Positions 1 to 8,001 of a stretch of 40,812 bases of DNA are shown here, piece by piece. The stretch is from a virus, in IMG/VR virus record IMGVR_UViG_3300028666_000013, positions 1 through 40,812 of that record, one strand, 5' to 3'. The translations under genes were made by a program, and so were the position numbers. The notes under the pieces are model-generated. The model was not told where the DNA came from. It worked only from the letters and a program-made list of their open reading frames with translations, and searched no databases. Positions within the stretch are counted from its first letter, which is position 1. Each line of letters starts with the position of its first letter.

Positions 1-127
1 ACGCCTCGTCGACCAGCGACTTGAGGGCCACGGCCTGCGTGCGGGGCTCGGCGGGACTGGGCGTGATCGAGGCGTCCAGGCCCAGCGGCCAGGCGAGGAT
101 CTTGTGCGAGCCGTTGTCCTGCTTTTC
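1..127. repeat. Terminal direct repeat (contig closure overlap), left copy
   Basis: These 127 bases are identical to the last 127 bases of the window (40686-40812). An exact overlap of this size fits the k-mer overlap left by an assembler on a circular or circularly permuted molecule. The prohead protease reading frame continues without a break when the two copies are merged, so the true unit is about 40,685 bp. A real short terminal redundancy of a linear genome is less likely but not excluded. Confidence 0.9.
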
Positions 128-514
128 GCGGCGGATCAAATGCGAGACCGTCCCGCTCGACCAGCCCATCTTGCCTTCCTTCACCATCGCCCAGAGTCGC
201 CGCTCATACTTGTCGCGGAGGTCGAGCTGGGCCTGGGCCCAGATGCCCGCGTCGTCGGCCTTGAGGTTCGCCGGCGTGAGGCCGATCTTCTTGTTGCCGA
301 TGGTCGGGTCGAGCCCATGGTGATAGAGCAGCCTCGACTTGGCACTCGCGGAATCGAGGTCGAAATCGGTATCGGGCGTGAAGTAATCGCGGAGCGACGA
401 GGCGTCTGTCTGATCGGGCGACCCGAACAGGACCAGGTAGCCGCCGACCTGGCCCTTGTCGTCGAGGGCCTTGCAGGCGCCCCCGAACCAGACGAGTGTT
501 TCGATGGGTTCCAT
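1..514 (-). CDS. Prohead protease, N-terminal part (continues at 40685 across the contig ends)
   Basis: This is the first 171 codons of a 273-residue protein whose remainder lies at 40378-40685. It is the HK97-type capsid maturation protease, which trims the N-terminal scaffold of the capsid protein inside the procapsid. Visible features are an N-terminal beta-rich core, a histidine pair at residues 65-66 in a YHHGLD context, a serine pair at 119-120 (GWSSGT), and the typical ITPSPAEP segment after the core. The catalytic assignment follows the family and was not tested by alignment. The ATG at 512-514 follows the stop of the Mu F-like gene by one base, so the two are probably translationally coupled. 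It sits between the Mu F-like protein and the capsid protein, the usual order. Confidence 0.85.
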   Translation of the reverse strand, partial: MEPIETLVWFGGACKALDDKGQVGGYLVLFGSPDQTDASSLRDYFTPDTDFDLDSASAKSRLLYHHGLDPTIGNKKIGLTPANLKADDAGIWAQAQLDLRDKYERRLWAMVKEGKMGWSSGTVSHLIRREKQDNGSHKILAWPLGLDASITPSPAEPRTQAVALKSLVDEA

Positions 515-515
515 G

Positions 516-1412
516 TCAGGAGGCTCTTGCTTTCTGCTTCGGGGCGGAGGAGGGCACGAAGGCGGGGACGTCGGCCGTATCCGCATCCTCGCCGATCAAC
601 ACATAAGTCAGGCTGCATCGACAATTGGGATGGGCCGGCGGGTATCGGACCGTCGAGTAATCCGGGTCATGGCCCACGGTGCCGAACGAGCCGCCCAGGC
701 CGATCTCGGGCACCTTCGCCGCCAGGTTGACGCAGATCGGGCAGCTATTGGCCGAGAGCATCCACCGTTTCGCGGCGACGACTCCCGAGGCGGAGGCGCT
801 CATCTCGCCGGCGGCATGCACGGCCCTCGCCACCTCGGTCCGGGCGATGGCCTGGGCCCTCGACTTCGAGGCCCTGGTGAAGACTTGCCGGATCGATCGG
901 GCCAGCTCATCGACGGTCTGTCCCTGCCCGATCAAGCCCCGGGCCAGCCGATCACGGACTTCGTCGCGGGCCGAGGCGATCCCCAGGTCCGTCGTGGCGT
1001 TGGTCGATCGGCAGAACTTGAGCGTCTGGTCGGCGATCGCCCGATGGATGTGCGGATCAGTGACTCGCCATTCGTCGGGATCGAGGCCCAGCCGGCCTCG
1101 CAATCCTCGGCCGACCTTATCCCAGTATTGGCCGATGATCGGCGTCATCGCGCTGGCCATCGGGTCGTCATAGTCGGCCATCCGGGGGAAGCGATCGGGG
1201 ATGTCGACACCGGTCCACTTGCGGGCGGTCGCCAGGACTCGCTTGAGCTGTTCTCGGAAAAATCGGCGGAGCTGCCTGCGGATCGGGGCCCCCTCGGGCA
1301 GGCCATATGTGTTTTCCTCGTGGTCCTCGGGCGCATCGCCGGGGATGTGGGCCTTGCACGCCTCGGCCGCGGCGAGGGCGGCCAGGACCAGGTCGAGATC
1401 GAGGGTTTTCAC
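516..1412 (-). CDS. Phage head morphogenesis protein, Mu F / SPP1 gp7 family
   Basis: This is a 298-residue minor head protein expected to sit in or near the portal vertex and aid procapsid assembly or DNA injection. The C-terminal half carries the family signature. It begins ARTEVARAVHAAGE, then KRWMLSANSCPICVNLA (a CxxC pair), and ends in PPAHPNCRCSLTYVL with the conserved HPNCRC. I chose the GTG at 1410-1412 because it overlaps the portal stop as GTGA; the reading frame is open further upstream, but that part is antisense-like, arginine-rich and lies inside the portal gene. It is translationally coupled to the portal upstream and the protease downstream. The family call is firm; a precise role is not visible. 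Confidence 0.88.
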   Translation of the reverse strand: MKTLDLDLVLAALAAAEACKAHIPGDAPEDHEENTYGLPEGAPIRRQLRRFFREQLKRVLATARKWTGVDIPDRFPRMADYDDPMASAMTPIIGQYWDKVGRGLRGRLGLDPDEWRVTDPHIHRAIADQTLKFCRSTNATTDLGIASARDEVRDRLARGLIGQGQTVDELARSIRQVFTRASKSRAQAIARTEVARAVHAAGEMSASASGVVAAKRWMLSANSCPICVNLAAKVPEIGLGGSFGTVGHDPDYSTVRYPPAHPNCRCSLTYVLIGEDADTADVPAFVPSSAPKQKARAS

Positions 1413-2884
1413 GCCGCCCCCATCCTCTCGCGTGCGAGCTTCAACACTTCCATCGCCTCGGCCCGCAGCGACTTCGCCGCCGGGCCGTCCTGCTCGGCGT
1501 CGTCGGGGTCCGTCAGGCTGCTCGGCGTCGGGACTGCCCCCGGCATCGCCGGGGCCGGCGGGACTCGCGGGCCTTCCTGGGGGGTGCTTCCGTCGGCGAA
1601 CTTGTCGCCGCCGGGCACGGGTTCGTGGCCGGTCGCCGTCAGCGCCTGATTCAGGGTGATGATCCTGTTCTTCTGATAGGCTTCTCCGAAACGCTTGAAC
1701 CGTGCGTCCTCGGACTCGCTCATGCACTGGACGTTGGAGTAATCGAACTCGAACCGCTCGCGCAACGGGTCGCCCAGCAGCGGCATCAGCCGCCGGTTGA
1801 TCGTGGCGGCGATCTCCTTCTGCATGGGGATGATGCCGTCCTCATAGGCGGCCCTCCTGGCCTCGGCATAGTTCGCGAAGGTCCGCTGCTCCGAGCCCAC
1901 GGCCAGGCCGACCACCATCGCCGGCAAGCGCATCGCGGCACAGATCCGGCTCTCGGGGATCTTCATGATCCGGTCCAGGGCCAGCTCCTCGGGGCTCATG
2001 CCGATCTTGTCGACCTTGACCCCCCGGCTGTTGACCAGGACCTTGCCGCGCCCTTCGCCGAGGAAGCGCTCCTGGAACGACTTGGCCATCTCGTCGCGGT
2101 CGACCTTGTCCCCGAACGTGTCCTCGGGATTGGCCGGCGAGATCGCATAACCGATCACCCCCATATTCCGCATGATGGCGGCGGTGAATCCCGCCGCGCT
2201 GTTGTCCGTGCAGACCTCGCGCAGCAGCGACTTGAGCGCGGCCAGGCCGAGGCGGTCGTAATAGGGGTCGACGCCGTCTCGGAAATGGATGACCTGGTCC
2301 GGGTCGAGGTGGATGATCCGGCCGTCGACCTGGTAATCCCACCAGCCCAGATATTGATCTCCGGTCGTGTCCCAGCGGGGCCAGACCCGATAGTGGGGCA
2401 TCCACCAGAGCTGGATCGGGTCGCCCGGATCATAAGCCGGACCCTTCGCGACCATCAGGTAAGCATTGCCGTCGGTCCGGTAGGAGAGCACCAGCCCCTT
2501 GGCGATCGTGTGCCAGGTCTGATAGGGGTTCGGATTGCGCAGGAGCCGGATCAGGGGGTGATCGGGGACGGGATCCTCGTCGCCGGCGTCATTCCGCCGC
2601 ATGACCCGCATCTCGGGCTCGGGGAAGTTGTCGGCATACCAGGCCAGGCAGCAGGCGACGGCCGAGTTGCGCCAGAGGTCGCCGGCCTCGGCCTGATAGT
2701 CGTACTTCGAGCCGGGCTGCCAGGGCTGCCATATGGGCGAGCCATAATGGCCGCCGGCATTGCCATACCCCTGGCCGCCGTAGGCGCTGAAGACCGGTGC
2801 CTGGAGGGCCTTGGCGCCATCGCGTTCGAGCCGGCCGAGGAAGGCCAGCGTCTCCAGGTGATTCTCGCGGCGGAGGCTGCTCAT
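1409..2884 (-). CDS. Portal protein, HK97 gp3-like family
   Basis: This 491-residue protein forms the dodecameric ring at the unique capsid vertex, through which DNA enters and exits. Family-typical stretches include an N-terminal region with WRNSAVACCLAWYADNFPE, then HPLIRLLRNPNPYQTWHTI, the SYRTDGNAYLM strand, HFRDGVDPYYDRLGLAALKS and a FANYAEARRAAYEDGIIPMQ helix. A proline-rich, low-complexity C-terminus (about residues 425-470) follows. The length is normal for the family. Its ATG overlaps the terminase stop by four bases (ATGA) and its stop overlaps the Mu F-like start (GTGA), so terminase, portal and Mu F-like proteins are made from one coupled message. Confidence 0.92.
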   Translation of the reverse strand: MSSLRRENHLETLAFLGRLERDGAKALQAPVFSAYGGQGYGNAGGHYGSPIWQPWQPGSKYDYQAEAGDLWRNSAVACCLAWYADNFPEPEMRVMRRNDAGDEDPVPDHPLIRLLRNPNPYQTWHTIAKGLVLSYRTDGNAYLMVAKGPAYDPGDPIQLWWMPHYRVWPRWDTTGDQYLGWWDYQVDGRIIHLDPDQVIHFRDGVDPYYDRLGLAALKSLLREVCTDNSAAGFTAAIMRNMGVIGYAISPANPEDTFGDKVDRDEMAKSFQERFLGEGRGKVLVNSRGVKVDKIGMSPEELALDRIMKIPESRICAAMRLPAMVVGLAVGSEQRTFANYAEARRAAYEDGIIPMQKEIAATINRRLMPLLGDPLRERFEFDYSNVQCMSESEDARFKRFGEAYQKNRIITLNQALTATGHEPVPGGDKFADGSTPQEGPRVPPAPAMPGAVPTPSSLTDPDDAEQDGPAAKSLRAEAMEVLKLARERMGAA

Positions 2885-4095
2885 GCCCAGGAAACCTCGA
2901 TCTTATTACTGTGGCTCGATCCCCAGCACGCCAGGGCGAGGGCGATCACGGTGTCGTCGTGCATGCCGTCGGGGGCCTGCATCCGGACCTTCCTGGACGG
3001 GAGGATCTCGTATTCGAAGGCGAGCAACTCGGCGGTCTGCTCGGGGATGTCCATGAGCCTCAGCCGTCCCTGCTCGAGCTGCATGGCCAGGTTGTCGATC
3101 AGCGCTTCCTTGGTCGCATTGGTGAACTGGAACGGGATGATCCGGCCCATGCTCTTCTTGCGGAGCGACTCGTAAATCGGATCGCCGATGCCGGTGGTGT
3201 CCAGGACGACAGGGGCCTTGAAGTAGGCCAGCGACGTCGCGGCGATGATCTCGACCTGTCGAGTCCAGGAGATTTGCTGGTAGCGCTCGAACGAGGCCTG
3301 TCGGCCCTTGGCGTCGAGGAGGGAGTTGACCGAGAAGTCGAGCGTCCGGGCCAGGTCCGACCCCTGCGTGTATCGTTCGCCCGCCTTCGGCGGATCGGCC
3401 TTGATCCGCTTCTGATCCACGGCCTCGAGCACGCGACGGAAGACACCGCCTCCGTCGTCGTGGAACTCGGCCAGGATCTCCTGGGTGAAGACTCGCTCGG
3501 GCAGGCTGCGGCGAAGGTCTTCGATCTCATCGGGGTGGATGTAGGGGTTGCTCGAGGTGGGCATTTTCCAGCAAGCCCAGTCGGGCTCGAGCCGGTCCTC
3601 GCCCTTCGTGAACAGCTCCCAGAAATAATCCTTGCCCTTGGGTGTCGAGAGGAAATAGGCATCGCCCCGGTAGTCCGAGAGCGTGGGCCGGATCGCTTGC
3701 GTCCAGCACTTGCCCAGGTTCTTGACCTTGGCGGCTTCGTCGATCACCACTCGCTTATATTTGCGGCTCCGGCCGGCATCCTCGTCCTGGAGCGACCAGA
3801 ACTCGATCACGCCGCCGGTGATCAGCTCGATCCGCCATTCGGACTTGTTGGTCCGGCTGATGATCGGCTTGAGGATCCGATTCAGGTCCACCCAGGGACC
3901 ATAGAGATACTTGTAGCTGGGTGCGAACCAGCCGACGGGCGCGCCGTCGATCCCGGGAGGGGCCGCCGCGTTCACGCCAAGGACCGTCTTGCCCCAGCGA
4001 CGGCCGCAATCGACGACGTTAAATCGCTGCTTCTCCCGGAGGATCTTCGCCTGGCCCGGGTGAGGCCTCGGCAGGGTCACTTGGAGGGTCGGCAT
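2881..4095 (-). CDS. terL: Terminase large subunit (packaging ATPase/nuclease)
   Basis: This 404-residue motor protein cuts concatemeric DNA and pumps it through the portal. The ATPase half shows Walker A GRRWGKT at residues 31-37 and Walker B RVVIDEA with Asp119-Glu120, followed by the coupling motif around LSTPKG. The RNase H-like nuclease half shows an acidic residue in GSDLARTLDFS, Asp299 in VVLDTTGIGD, and the terminal DGMHDDT cluster (residues 376-382). All expected motifs are intact and the length is at the short end of normal. The start overlaps the small subunit by 77 bp. It was kept because MPTLQVTLPRPHPGQ fits the usual start of the family. Confidence 0.95.
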   Translation of the reverse strand: MPTLQVTLPRPHPGQAKILREKQRFNVVDCGRRWGKTVLGVNAAAPPGIDGAPVGWFAPSYKYLYGPWVDLNRILKPIISRTNKSEWRIELITGGVIEFWSLQDEDAGRSRKYKRVVIDEAAKVKNLGKCWTQAIRPTLSDYRGDAYFLSTPKGKDYFWELFTKGEDRLEPDWACWKMPTSSNPYIHPDEIEDLRRSLPERVFTQEILAEFHDDGGGVFRRVLEAVDQKRIKADPPKAGERYTQGSDLARTLDFSVNSLLDAKGRQASFERYQQISWTRQVEIIAATSLAYFKAPVVLDTTGIGDPIYESLRKKSMGRIIPFQFTNATKEALIDNLAMQLEQGRLRLMDIPEQTAELLAFEYEILPSRKVRMQAPDGMHDDTVIALALACWGSSHSNKIEVSWA

Positions 4096-4582
4096 ACACG
4101 ACCTGGATCTTCAGGGGGCCATCCTCGCCGTTGCTCAAGGAGAGGGCCTGGATGGCCTTGCCGATCAAGCGATCATGGGCTTCCTGGATCGCCCTGATGT
4201 CGGGCTTCCACGGCTTCTGCTGGACGAGGACGAGCTCGTTGGCGGGAAGATGAGGATAGAGCGATCGCTCCATGGGGACCGGCTTGCCCTTGGGGTCGAG
4301 CCAGACGGCTTCCGGATCGGGATTCTGGAGCGGATCGGCTTCCGGATCGGGTTCGGGTTCGGGCATGTCCTTGATCCGAAGGAAATCCTTGAAGGTGACT
4401 GTGCCAGCCGGCTCCCACGTCTCCTCGAACCCTCGACCGAGGGCGATGTCGATCAAGGCCTCAGTGATATCGGGGAGCACGCCGGCCAGGCGATCCCCGG
4501 CCTTGGCGATAGGCTCGGCGTGCCGGACGGCATTCGATGGCCGCCCCGCCCCGGGCCGCTCTCCCCCGTGCTGTGCGGCCAT
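4019..4582 (-). CDS. terS: Probable terminase small subunit
   Basis: The 187-residue protein lies directly upstream of the large subunit, where the DNA-recognition subunit normally is. Its N-terminus carries GGERPGAGRP (residues 6-15), a motif common at the start of small terminase-like proteins. A helix-rich segment (residues 22-50) follows, then an acidic proline-rich stretch and a helical region near WKPDIRAIQEAHDRLIGKAI. The last 77 bp overlap the large subunit in another frame, and the C-terminal 30 residues are proline-rich and disordered-looking. The call rests mainly on position plus the GAGRP motif. It starts at the ATG at 4580-4582, three bases after the stop of the preceding small membrane gene. 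Confidence 0.72.
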   Translation of the reverse strand: MAAQHGGERPGAGRPSNAVRHAEPIAKAGDRLAGVLPDITEALIDIALGRGFEETWEPAGTVTFKDFLRIKDMPEPEPDPEADPLQNPDPEAVWLDPKGKPVPMERSLYPHLPANELVLVQQKPWKPDIRAIQEAHDRLIGKAIQALSLSNGEDGPLKIQVVYADPPSDPAEASPGPGEDPPGEAAI

Positions 4583-4585
4583 CGC

Positions 4586-4783
4586 TTACCTCGGGACTTG
4601 CGAATGCGAACGTCGCTCCCGCCGGTCGCGCGCGAGCGAGCAATAGATCGAGACCACGATCGCCAGGGCGCCCAGGAGCCTGCCGGCCAGGTCGACCGAC
4701 AACGTGAGGCAGCCGAAGCCCAGGCCCAGCGTGAGCTGGTGAGACCAGTGGTATTCGGCCTGTTCGAAGAAGCTGACGCTCAC
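4586..4783 (-). CDS. Small membrane protein at the head of the late operon
   Basis: A 65-residue protein read from GTG at 4781-4783, preceded by a GAGGA ribosome site eight bases upstream. It starts VSVSFFEQAEYHW and has one or two hydrophobic stretches (about residues 17-47, rich in L, G, A, V, ending AIVVSIYCS), followed by a strongly basic tail (RDRRERRSH). Its stop is four bases before the terminase small subunit start. The size and layout would suit a holin-like protein, but nothing in the sequence proves that. An upstream in-frame ATG at 4849 is rejected because it would place a strong hairpin (4808-4845) inside the gene. Confidence 0.5.
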   Translation of the reverse strand: MSVSFFEQAEYHWSHQLTLGLGFGCLTLSVDLAGRLLGALAIVVSIYCSLARDRRERRSHSQVPR

Positions 4784-4807
4784 CGGATCAATCCTCGCGC
4801 AAAGACA

Positions 4808-4845
4808 CCGCCCGGCCCCTCGCTTCGTCGGGAGGGGCCGGGCGG
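4808..4845. terminator. Strong GC-rich hairpin before the late operon
   Basis: A 13-bp perfect stem (4808-4820 with 4833-4845; core CCCGGCCCCT / AGGGGCCGGG) with a 12-base loop. On the minus strand it lies 25 bp before the first late gene and is followed only by a weak TGTCTTT, so it is not a textbook rho-independent terminator. It could be an attenuator or antitermination point that holds back late transcription, or a terminator for the regulatory genes upstream. Structure seen; role inferred. Confidence 0.5.
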
Positions 4846-5034
4846 GCAAACCCGCCGTTTCGTCACCAGCAGGGTCGTTTAGGGGTAACCATCACTCACG
4901 GAGAGGCAGTCATGTCATCCCTGGGAGTCGCAGGGCGGTCAAATTCCAACCCAAGGACATGTCCTAACCGCAATCAGGACCGGGGATTGCAAGCAACCGA
5001 CGCGGTCAGATCGAGGCCATCCTCGCCGCCACGG

Positions 5035-5054
5035 ATTATTCCGCACGGAATAAT
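5035..5054. promoter_or_regulatory. parS-like palindrome, copy outside parB
   Basis: ATTATTCCG-CA-CGGAATAAT, identical over 20 bases to two copies inside parB (23152 and 23410) and one mismatch from the third (23347). The inverted arms extend to 10 bp here (a flanking G and C pair). It lies between the regulatory genes and the late operon, 18 kb from parB. The same site in non-coding DNA argues that the repeat works as DNA, not only as a peptide. Likely a ParB binding site; a repressor operator is the alternative. Confidence 0.6.
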
Positions 5055-5304
5055 CTTCGTGCCAAAACAATCTTAACAAGGTCGAATATCGCTCAATAAG
5101 GCATCTTTTGGCGAATCGCGAAAATCCGGGAAATCGCCAGGCGACGGCGAGGTTTGTCAACCGATACAATCCAAGGTGCACGGGTGTGATAAGTCCAGGC
5201 CCCTCCGGCATGTCGGTCACGAGCCGGACCAGTGCGACCGGTCAACGCCGTGGCCTGGGCAGTCGTCCATCGCATCCGGACCGATTCGCGGCCACCGACC
5301 CGCA

Positions 5305-5592
5305 TCAGGCTTCCAAGACCTCTCCCTCGGCCTGGACAGCCTTGGGAGAGGTTTTCTTCTTACTACCCCGGACCAGCTTGAGTCCGAGGACCACGCAGAG
5401 CCTATCGGCCGAGTCGAGCGAGAGCGATCGCTCGCGGCTGAGGAACCTCCGGAGGCTGGCCTGGTCGATCCCGGCGGAGACGGCCAGGGCGTTCACGTTG
5501 CAGTTCGCCAGCGAGTCGGCGACCGCCTGCAGCAGTTCGCGAGTCAGGGGCTGTTCGCCACCGGTTTGTTTTCGCGGTCGAGGTCGAGGCAT
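5305..5592 (-). CDS. Small XRE-like helix-turn-helix regulator
   Basis: A 95-residue protein with a basic N-terminus (MPRPRPRKQ) followed by one lambda-repressor-like helix-turn-helix over about residues 17-73. The recognisable part is ALAVSAGIDQASLRRFLSRE, then SLSLDSADRLCVVLGLKLV. It is close in layout to the short planctomycete regulators in which the helix-turn-helix fills most of the protein. The C-terminus is lysine-rich (RGSKKKTSPK). It is the last gene of the leftward regulatory cluster, immediately before the late-operon leader, and overlaps the preceding gene by 49 bp. It could control the late promoter; that is inference from position. Confidence 0.75.
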   Translation of the reverse strand: MPRPRPRKQTGGEQPLTRELLQAVADSLANCNVNALAVSAGIDQASLRRFLSRERSLSLDSADRLCVVLGLKLVRGSKKKTSPKAVQAEGEVLEA

Positions 5593-5840
5593 TGTCCAGG
5601 GGCGTCTTTCGTCGTCAGGTTCGAGGTGATCAAGAACTCGTCAAATTCCGATAGGATGCCCGAGACCCGCGAATGGGGCAGGTCGAACACGTCGGCCAGG
5701 AACCGGTGCGAGCATCCGACCCGGTGGGCATAATACATCACCAGGGCCCGGCGGAATTTCCAGCGCTGGCTGACCGTCGGCTCCCGGTCCGGGTACCGGA
5801 GCCGGATCAGCTCCGGCTCCGGCGGGAGGCGGAGCTTCAC
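5544..5840 (-). CDS. Small protein with a probable helix-turn-helix
   Basis: A 98-residue protein read from the GTG at 5838-5840, chosen because it overlaps the preceding stop as GTGA; an ATG 27 bp upstream would give 107 residues. The middle segment, from MYYAHRVGCSHRFLADVFDL to PHSRVSGILSEFDEFL, has the helix-turn-helix spacing of sigma-like or DnaA-like recognition helices (an FLADVFDLPHSRVSGIL pattern). The start is rich in proline and arginine. No family is recognised. It sits between an unknown gene and the XRE-like regulator in the same leftward run, so a DNA-binding role is plausible. Confidence 0.6.
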   Translation of the reverse strand: MKLRLPPEPELIRLRYPDREPTVSQRWKFRRALVMYYAHRVGCSHRFLADVFDLPHSRVSGILSEFDEFLITSNLTTKDAPGQCLDLDRENKPVANSP

Positions 5841-6202
5841 CAACCCTTGCCGGCCTCGCCCGTCCATCGATCGTCGCTCGCGAAGATGAACGCCCCCAGG
5901 AAGCGGAAGCGGTAGGCCGCATCCTGCACCAGGCCGAGCTGGATCATGAGCAACGCCAGGTTCAGGATCTCGGCGATCGACTCGTCGCCGCGTAATCTCT
6001 GCGGAGAGATCGTGTGGTGTCTGGTGTCGCTCGTCATCTCGAGGGCGAGATGCTCCGAGTGTTCGCCCACAAACCTGGACGAGAACCGGAATTCATCATG
6101 AGCAATGCCGCTCACGGCGACGGAGACCAGGTCGTAAAAGCTGGGCACAAGGGTTTGCTTGTCAGACTTCGATTTCTCGCTGGTGGTCAAGGAGAGGCTC
6201 AT
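5837..6202 (-). CDS. Unknown protein, 121 residues
   Basis: It starts at the ATG at 6200-6202 (MSLSLTTSEKSK), preceded by a GAGAAAGG ribosome-site-like stretch. The frame is open upstream, but that part is low-quality and arginine-rich. The protein is mixed alpha/beta with a hydrophobic helix (EILNLALLMIQLGLV, about residues 77-91) and no signal peptide. I do not recognise the family. It lies in the regulatory cluster between the serine recombinase and two DNA-binding proteins and shares its stop with the next start (GTGA). Confidence 0.55.
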   Translation of the reverse strand: MSLSLTTSEKSKSDKQTLVPSFYDLVSVAVSGIAHDEFRFSSRFVGEHSEHLALEMTSDTRHHTISPQRLRGDESIAEILNLALLMIQLGLVQDAAYRFRFLGAFIFASDDRWTGEAGKGW

Positions 6203-6266
6203 CGGGTCGGGACCTTTCTCTTCTCTTGGGAAAAATCTCAAGGGGACGCCAAAAAGGGGGTCGAAT

Positions 6267-6515
6267 TCAAGCTGGGGACCCCTCGCGCGTACGCGAGGAA
6301 AAAACGATTCGGCTTTCGACCGCGGACTCCAGCAGCCGGGCAAACCGCTTGCGGTCGCGTCGCAGGGCACGCTCCCGGTTGCGGCGGCCGATCCGGGCCT
6401 CCACTTTCGTCTTGAGCAGCGGCTGACCATGGCTGGACAGCGGCTTGCGGCCGGCGGAACACGCCTCGGCCAGGAGCTTGTAGAACGGGCGGTTAGTCGT
6501 GGGCATCAGGTCCAC
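6267..6515 (-). CDS. Small basic protein, unknown
   Basis: An 82-residue, strongly basic protein beginning MDLMPTTNRPFYKLL; Met4 (6506) is an equally possible start. It overlaps the end of the serine recombinase by 23 bp on the same strand. The helical, arginine-rich centre (RIGRRNRERALRRDRKRFARLL) suggests nucleic-acid binding. No family is recognised and the gene could be shorter than drawn. Confidence 0.4.
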   Translation of the reverse strand: MDLMPTTNRPFYKLLAEACSAGRKPLSSHGQPLLKTKVEARIGRRNRERALRRDRKRFARLLESAVESRIVFSSRTREGSPA

Positions 6516-7248
6516 TCCATACTTGGTGTCGACTCAGGAGATCGTGGACTGTCGAACGAGACCATCGCCCCCCCTCTTTCCTGGGCTTCAGGCCTCGGCG
6601 GTCCAGCTCGGCGCAGATCGCCCGCAAGGTCCGCCCCTGGTCCGCCAGCTCCCTCATCAAGGCCAGCACCTCGAGCTCGGCGGGATTGGGCACGACGGCG
6701 ATGGGCCGGCCGTCCTTGGATCGCCTTGGATCGCCCGGATCGACCGTGGTGCCATAGGCAGCGTGCCCGCAGACCTCGCCATTCGATCGTTTGGCCGCGA
6801 ACGCGTCATTGGTCCGCTCGACGATCGTTTCCCGCTCCCACTGCGCCAGCATGATGATCAGGTTCATCACCATGCGGCCGTTGGCGGTCCGGGTGTCGAT
6901 CGAGTCGGACACGGAGAGCAACTGGGCCCTCGGGCGATCGCCGCCGAAATGGGACTCCACCAGGCGGCCCAGGTCCACCAGCGATCGGGTCAACCGGTCG
7001 AGCTTGGCGACGACCAGGCCGCCGGCTTTCCCGGCGTCGATCAGTTTGAAGATCGAATTCAGCCCGGGCCGGTCGAGCGTCTTGGCCGAGGCGCCAGGGT
7101 CCTCGATCGTGGTGAGCAGCTCCAGCTCATGGAGCCGGCAGAATTGCTCGATCTTGTCGCGCTGGGCCCTCAGGCTCACCCCGTCGCGGGCTTGTTCGGC
7201 GGTGCTGACTCTCGCATACCCGAAGACTTTAAGGGGTTCGTGTGCCAT
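6493..7248 (-). CDS. Serine recombinase (resolvase/invertase type)
   Basis: A 251-residue site-specific recombinase. The resolvase domain begins GYARVSTAEQ, with the expected nucleophile Ser15 next to Arg13, followed by GLVVAKLDRLTRSLVDLG and a long E-helix region (MVMNLIIMLAQWERETIVERT). The C-terminal part (RTLRAICAELDRRGLKPR, then WSRSTVHDLLSR) is a short recombinase-type DNA-binding domain. It is larger than a minimal resolvase and much smaller than large serine integrases. In a genome that also has ParAB and a tyrosine integrase, resolving multimers of a circular plasmid form is the most attractive role; inversion or integration are alternatives. No crossover site was found by eye. Confidence 0.9.
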   Translation of the reverse strand: MAHEPLKVFGYARVSTAEQARDGVSLRAQRDKIEQFCRLHELELLTTIEDPGASAKTLDRPGLNSIFKLIDAGKAGGLVVAKLDRLTRSLVDLGRLVESHFGGDRPRAQLLSVSDSIDTRTANGRMVMNLIIMLAQWERETIVERTNDAFAAKRSNGEVCGHAAYGTTVDPGDPRRSKDGRPIAVVPNPAELEVLALMRELADQGRTLRAICAELDRRGLKPRKEGGRWSRSTVHDLLSRHQVWSGPDAHD

Positions 7249-7314
7249 CGCTCCATTTGCCTTGTTTCACGCTGCCAATTGCGGTTTTGCTGATCTCTGA
7301 CATGTGGACAGTTG

Positions 7315-7962
7315 TCATGAATCGATGCTGTCGGATGTCATAACTTTCAGGGGCTTGCCCTTGTCCGGCTCCGGTCGGGGCCGGACAGGCCCCGAGCCCG
7401 GGGCATGGAGCCACCCCTGGTACGCCTCGGACCAGAGGACCGCGGCGGGGTCGATCGGCGCCCCGGCCGGGAAGTCCTCCCGAGCGGCGACCTGGCCGAT
7501 CGCCACCGAGGTCAATCCGGGGAAGAGCCGGTGATATACCTCGACGTCGGCCCTGGCGGGAAGCTCGTCGGGGTAGAGCCGCCGGCCGGATTGCTCGGGG
7601 TGGAAGTCGGCCAGGTCGGGCCGTTTGTCACCCGACTCCGACTCCGACTCCCAATCCGACACGGAATGAAAGGCCAGGTAGGCCCGGCATTCTTCGGGGG
7701 TGTCGAGCCGGATCGGGAATCGCCCCGTCAGCTCGCCGACGGAGACGCCCAGTGCCCGCGCGAGCCGGGCCAGGGTCGAGTCGCGGAGCAGCCCCGACCG
7801 GCCTCGTTCGACGTTGAACACGCAGGCCAGCGAAAGCCCGGACGCCCGGGCCAGGTCGCGCTGGCTCCAGCCCCGCTCCCGACGGAGGATCTTGAGGCGT
7901 GGCCCCACCACGAGGCAATGCGTCTCTTTCGGTTCACTTTCGGATCTTATTCCGGTCTCCAT
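7315..7962 (-). CDS. XRE-family repressor-like regulator
   Basis: A 215-residue regulator. Residues about 20-78 form a lambda-repressor-type helix-turn-helix (GPRLKILRRERGWSQRDLAR, then ASGLSLACVFNVERGRSG and LARLARALGVSVGEL). The remaining 130 residues show no recognisable repressor cleavage domain, only an acidic serine-rich linker (SDWESESESGDK) and an unknown domain. It is transcribed away from a HEXXH peptidase gene (8325), with an AT-rich palindrome (8002-8018) between them. This is the best candidate for the lysogeny repressor of the element. Confidence 0.8.
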   Translation of the reverse strand: METGIRSESEPKETHCLVVGPRLKILRRERGWSQRDLARASGLSLACVFNVERGRSGLLRDSTLARLARALGVSVGELTGRFPIRLDTPEECRAYLAFHSVSDWESESESGDKRPDLADFHPEQSGRRLYPDELPARADVEVYHRLFPGLTSVAIGQVAAREDFPAGAPIDPAAVLWSEAYQGWLHAPGSGPVRPRPEPDKGKPLKVMTSDSIDS

Positions 7963-8001
7963 GTTCTCACCATCAACCCTGGCGTCTTATCATCTCCCCT
8001 G

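Larger units (their letters stand above)
4784..5304. other. Intergenic leader of the late operon
   Basis: About 520 bp without a convincing gene. It holds a strong GC hairpin (4808-4845), a perfect 12-bp palindrome AGGACATGTCCT (4954-4965), and the fourth copy of the parS-like palindrome (5035-5054). An AT-rich stretch (about 5050-5110) is the most likely place for a leftward promoter, although I see no convincing -35/-10 pair. Two short minus-strand frames here have no ribosome site and look accidental. Confidence 0.55.

Noticed and set aside
4939-5220. Minus-strand frame carrying YSVRNNP from the palindrome
   Set aside because: No ribosome site, no start near a neighbour and no family; the peptide arises because the palindrome reads similarly on both strands.
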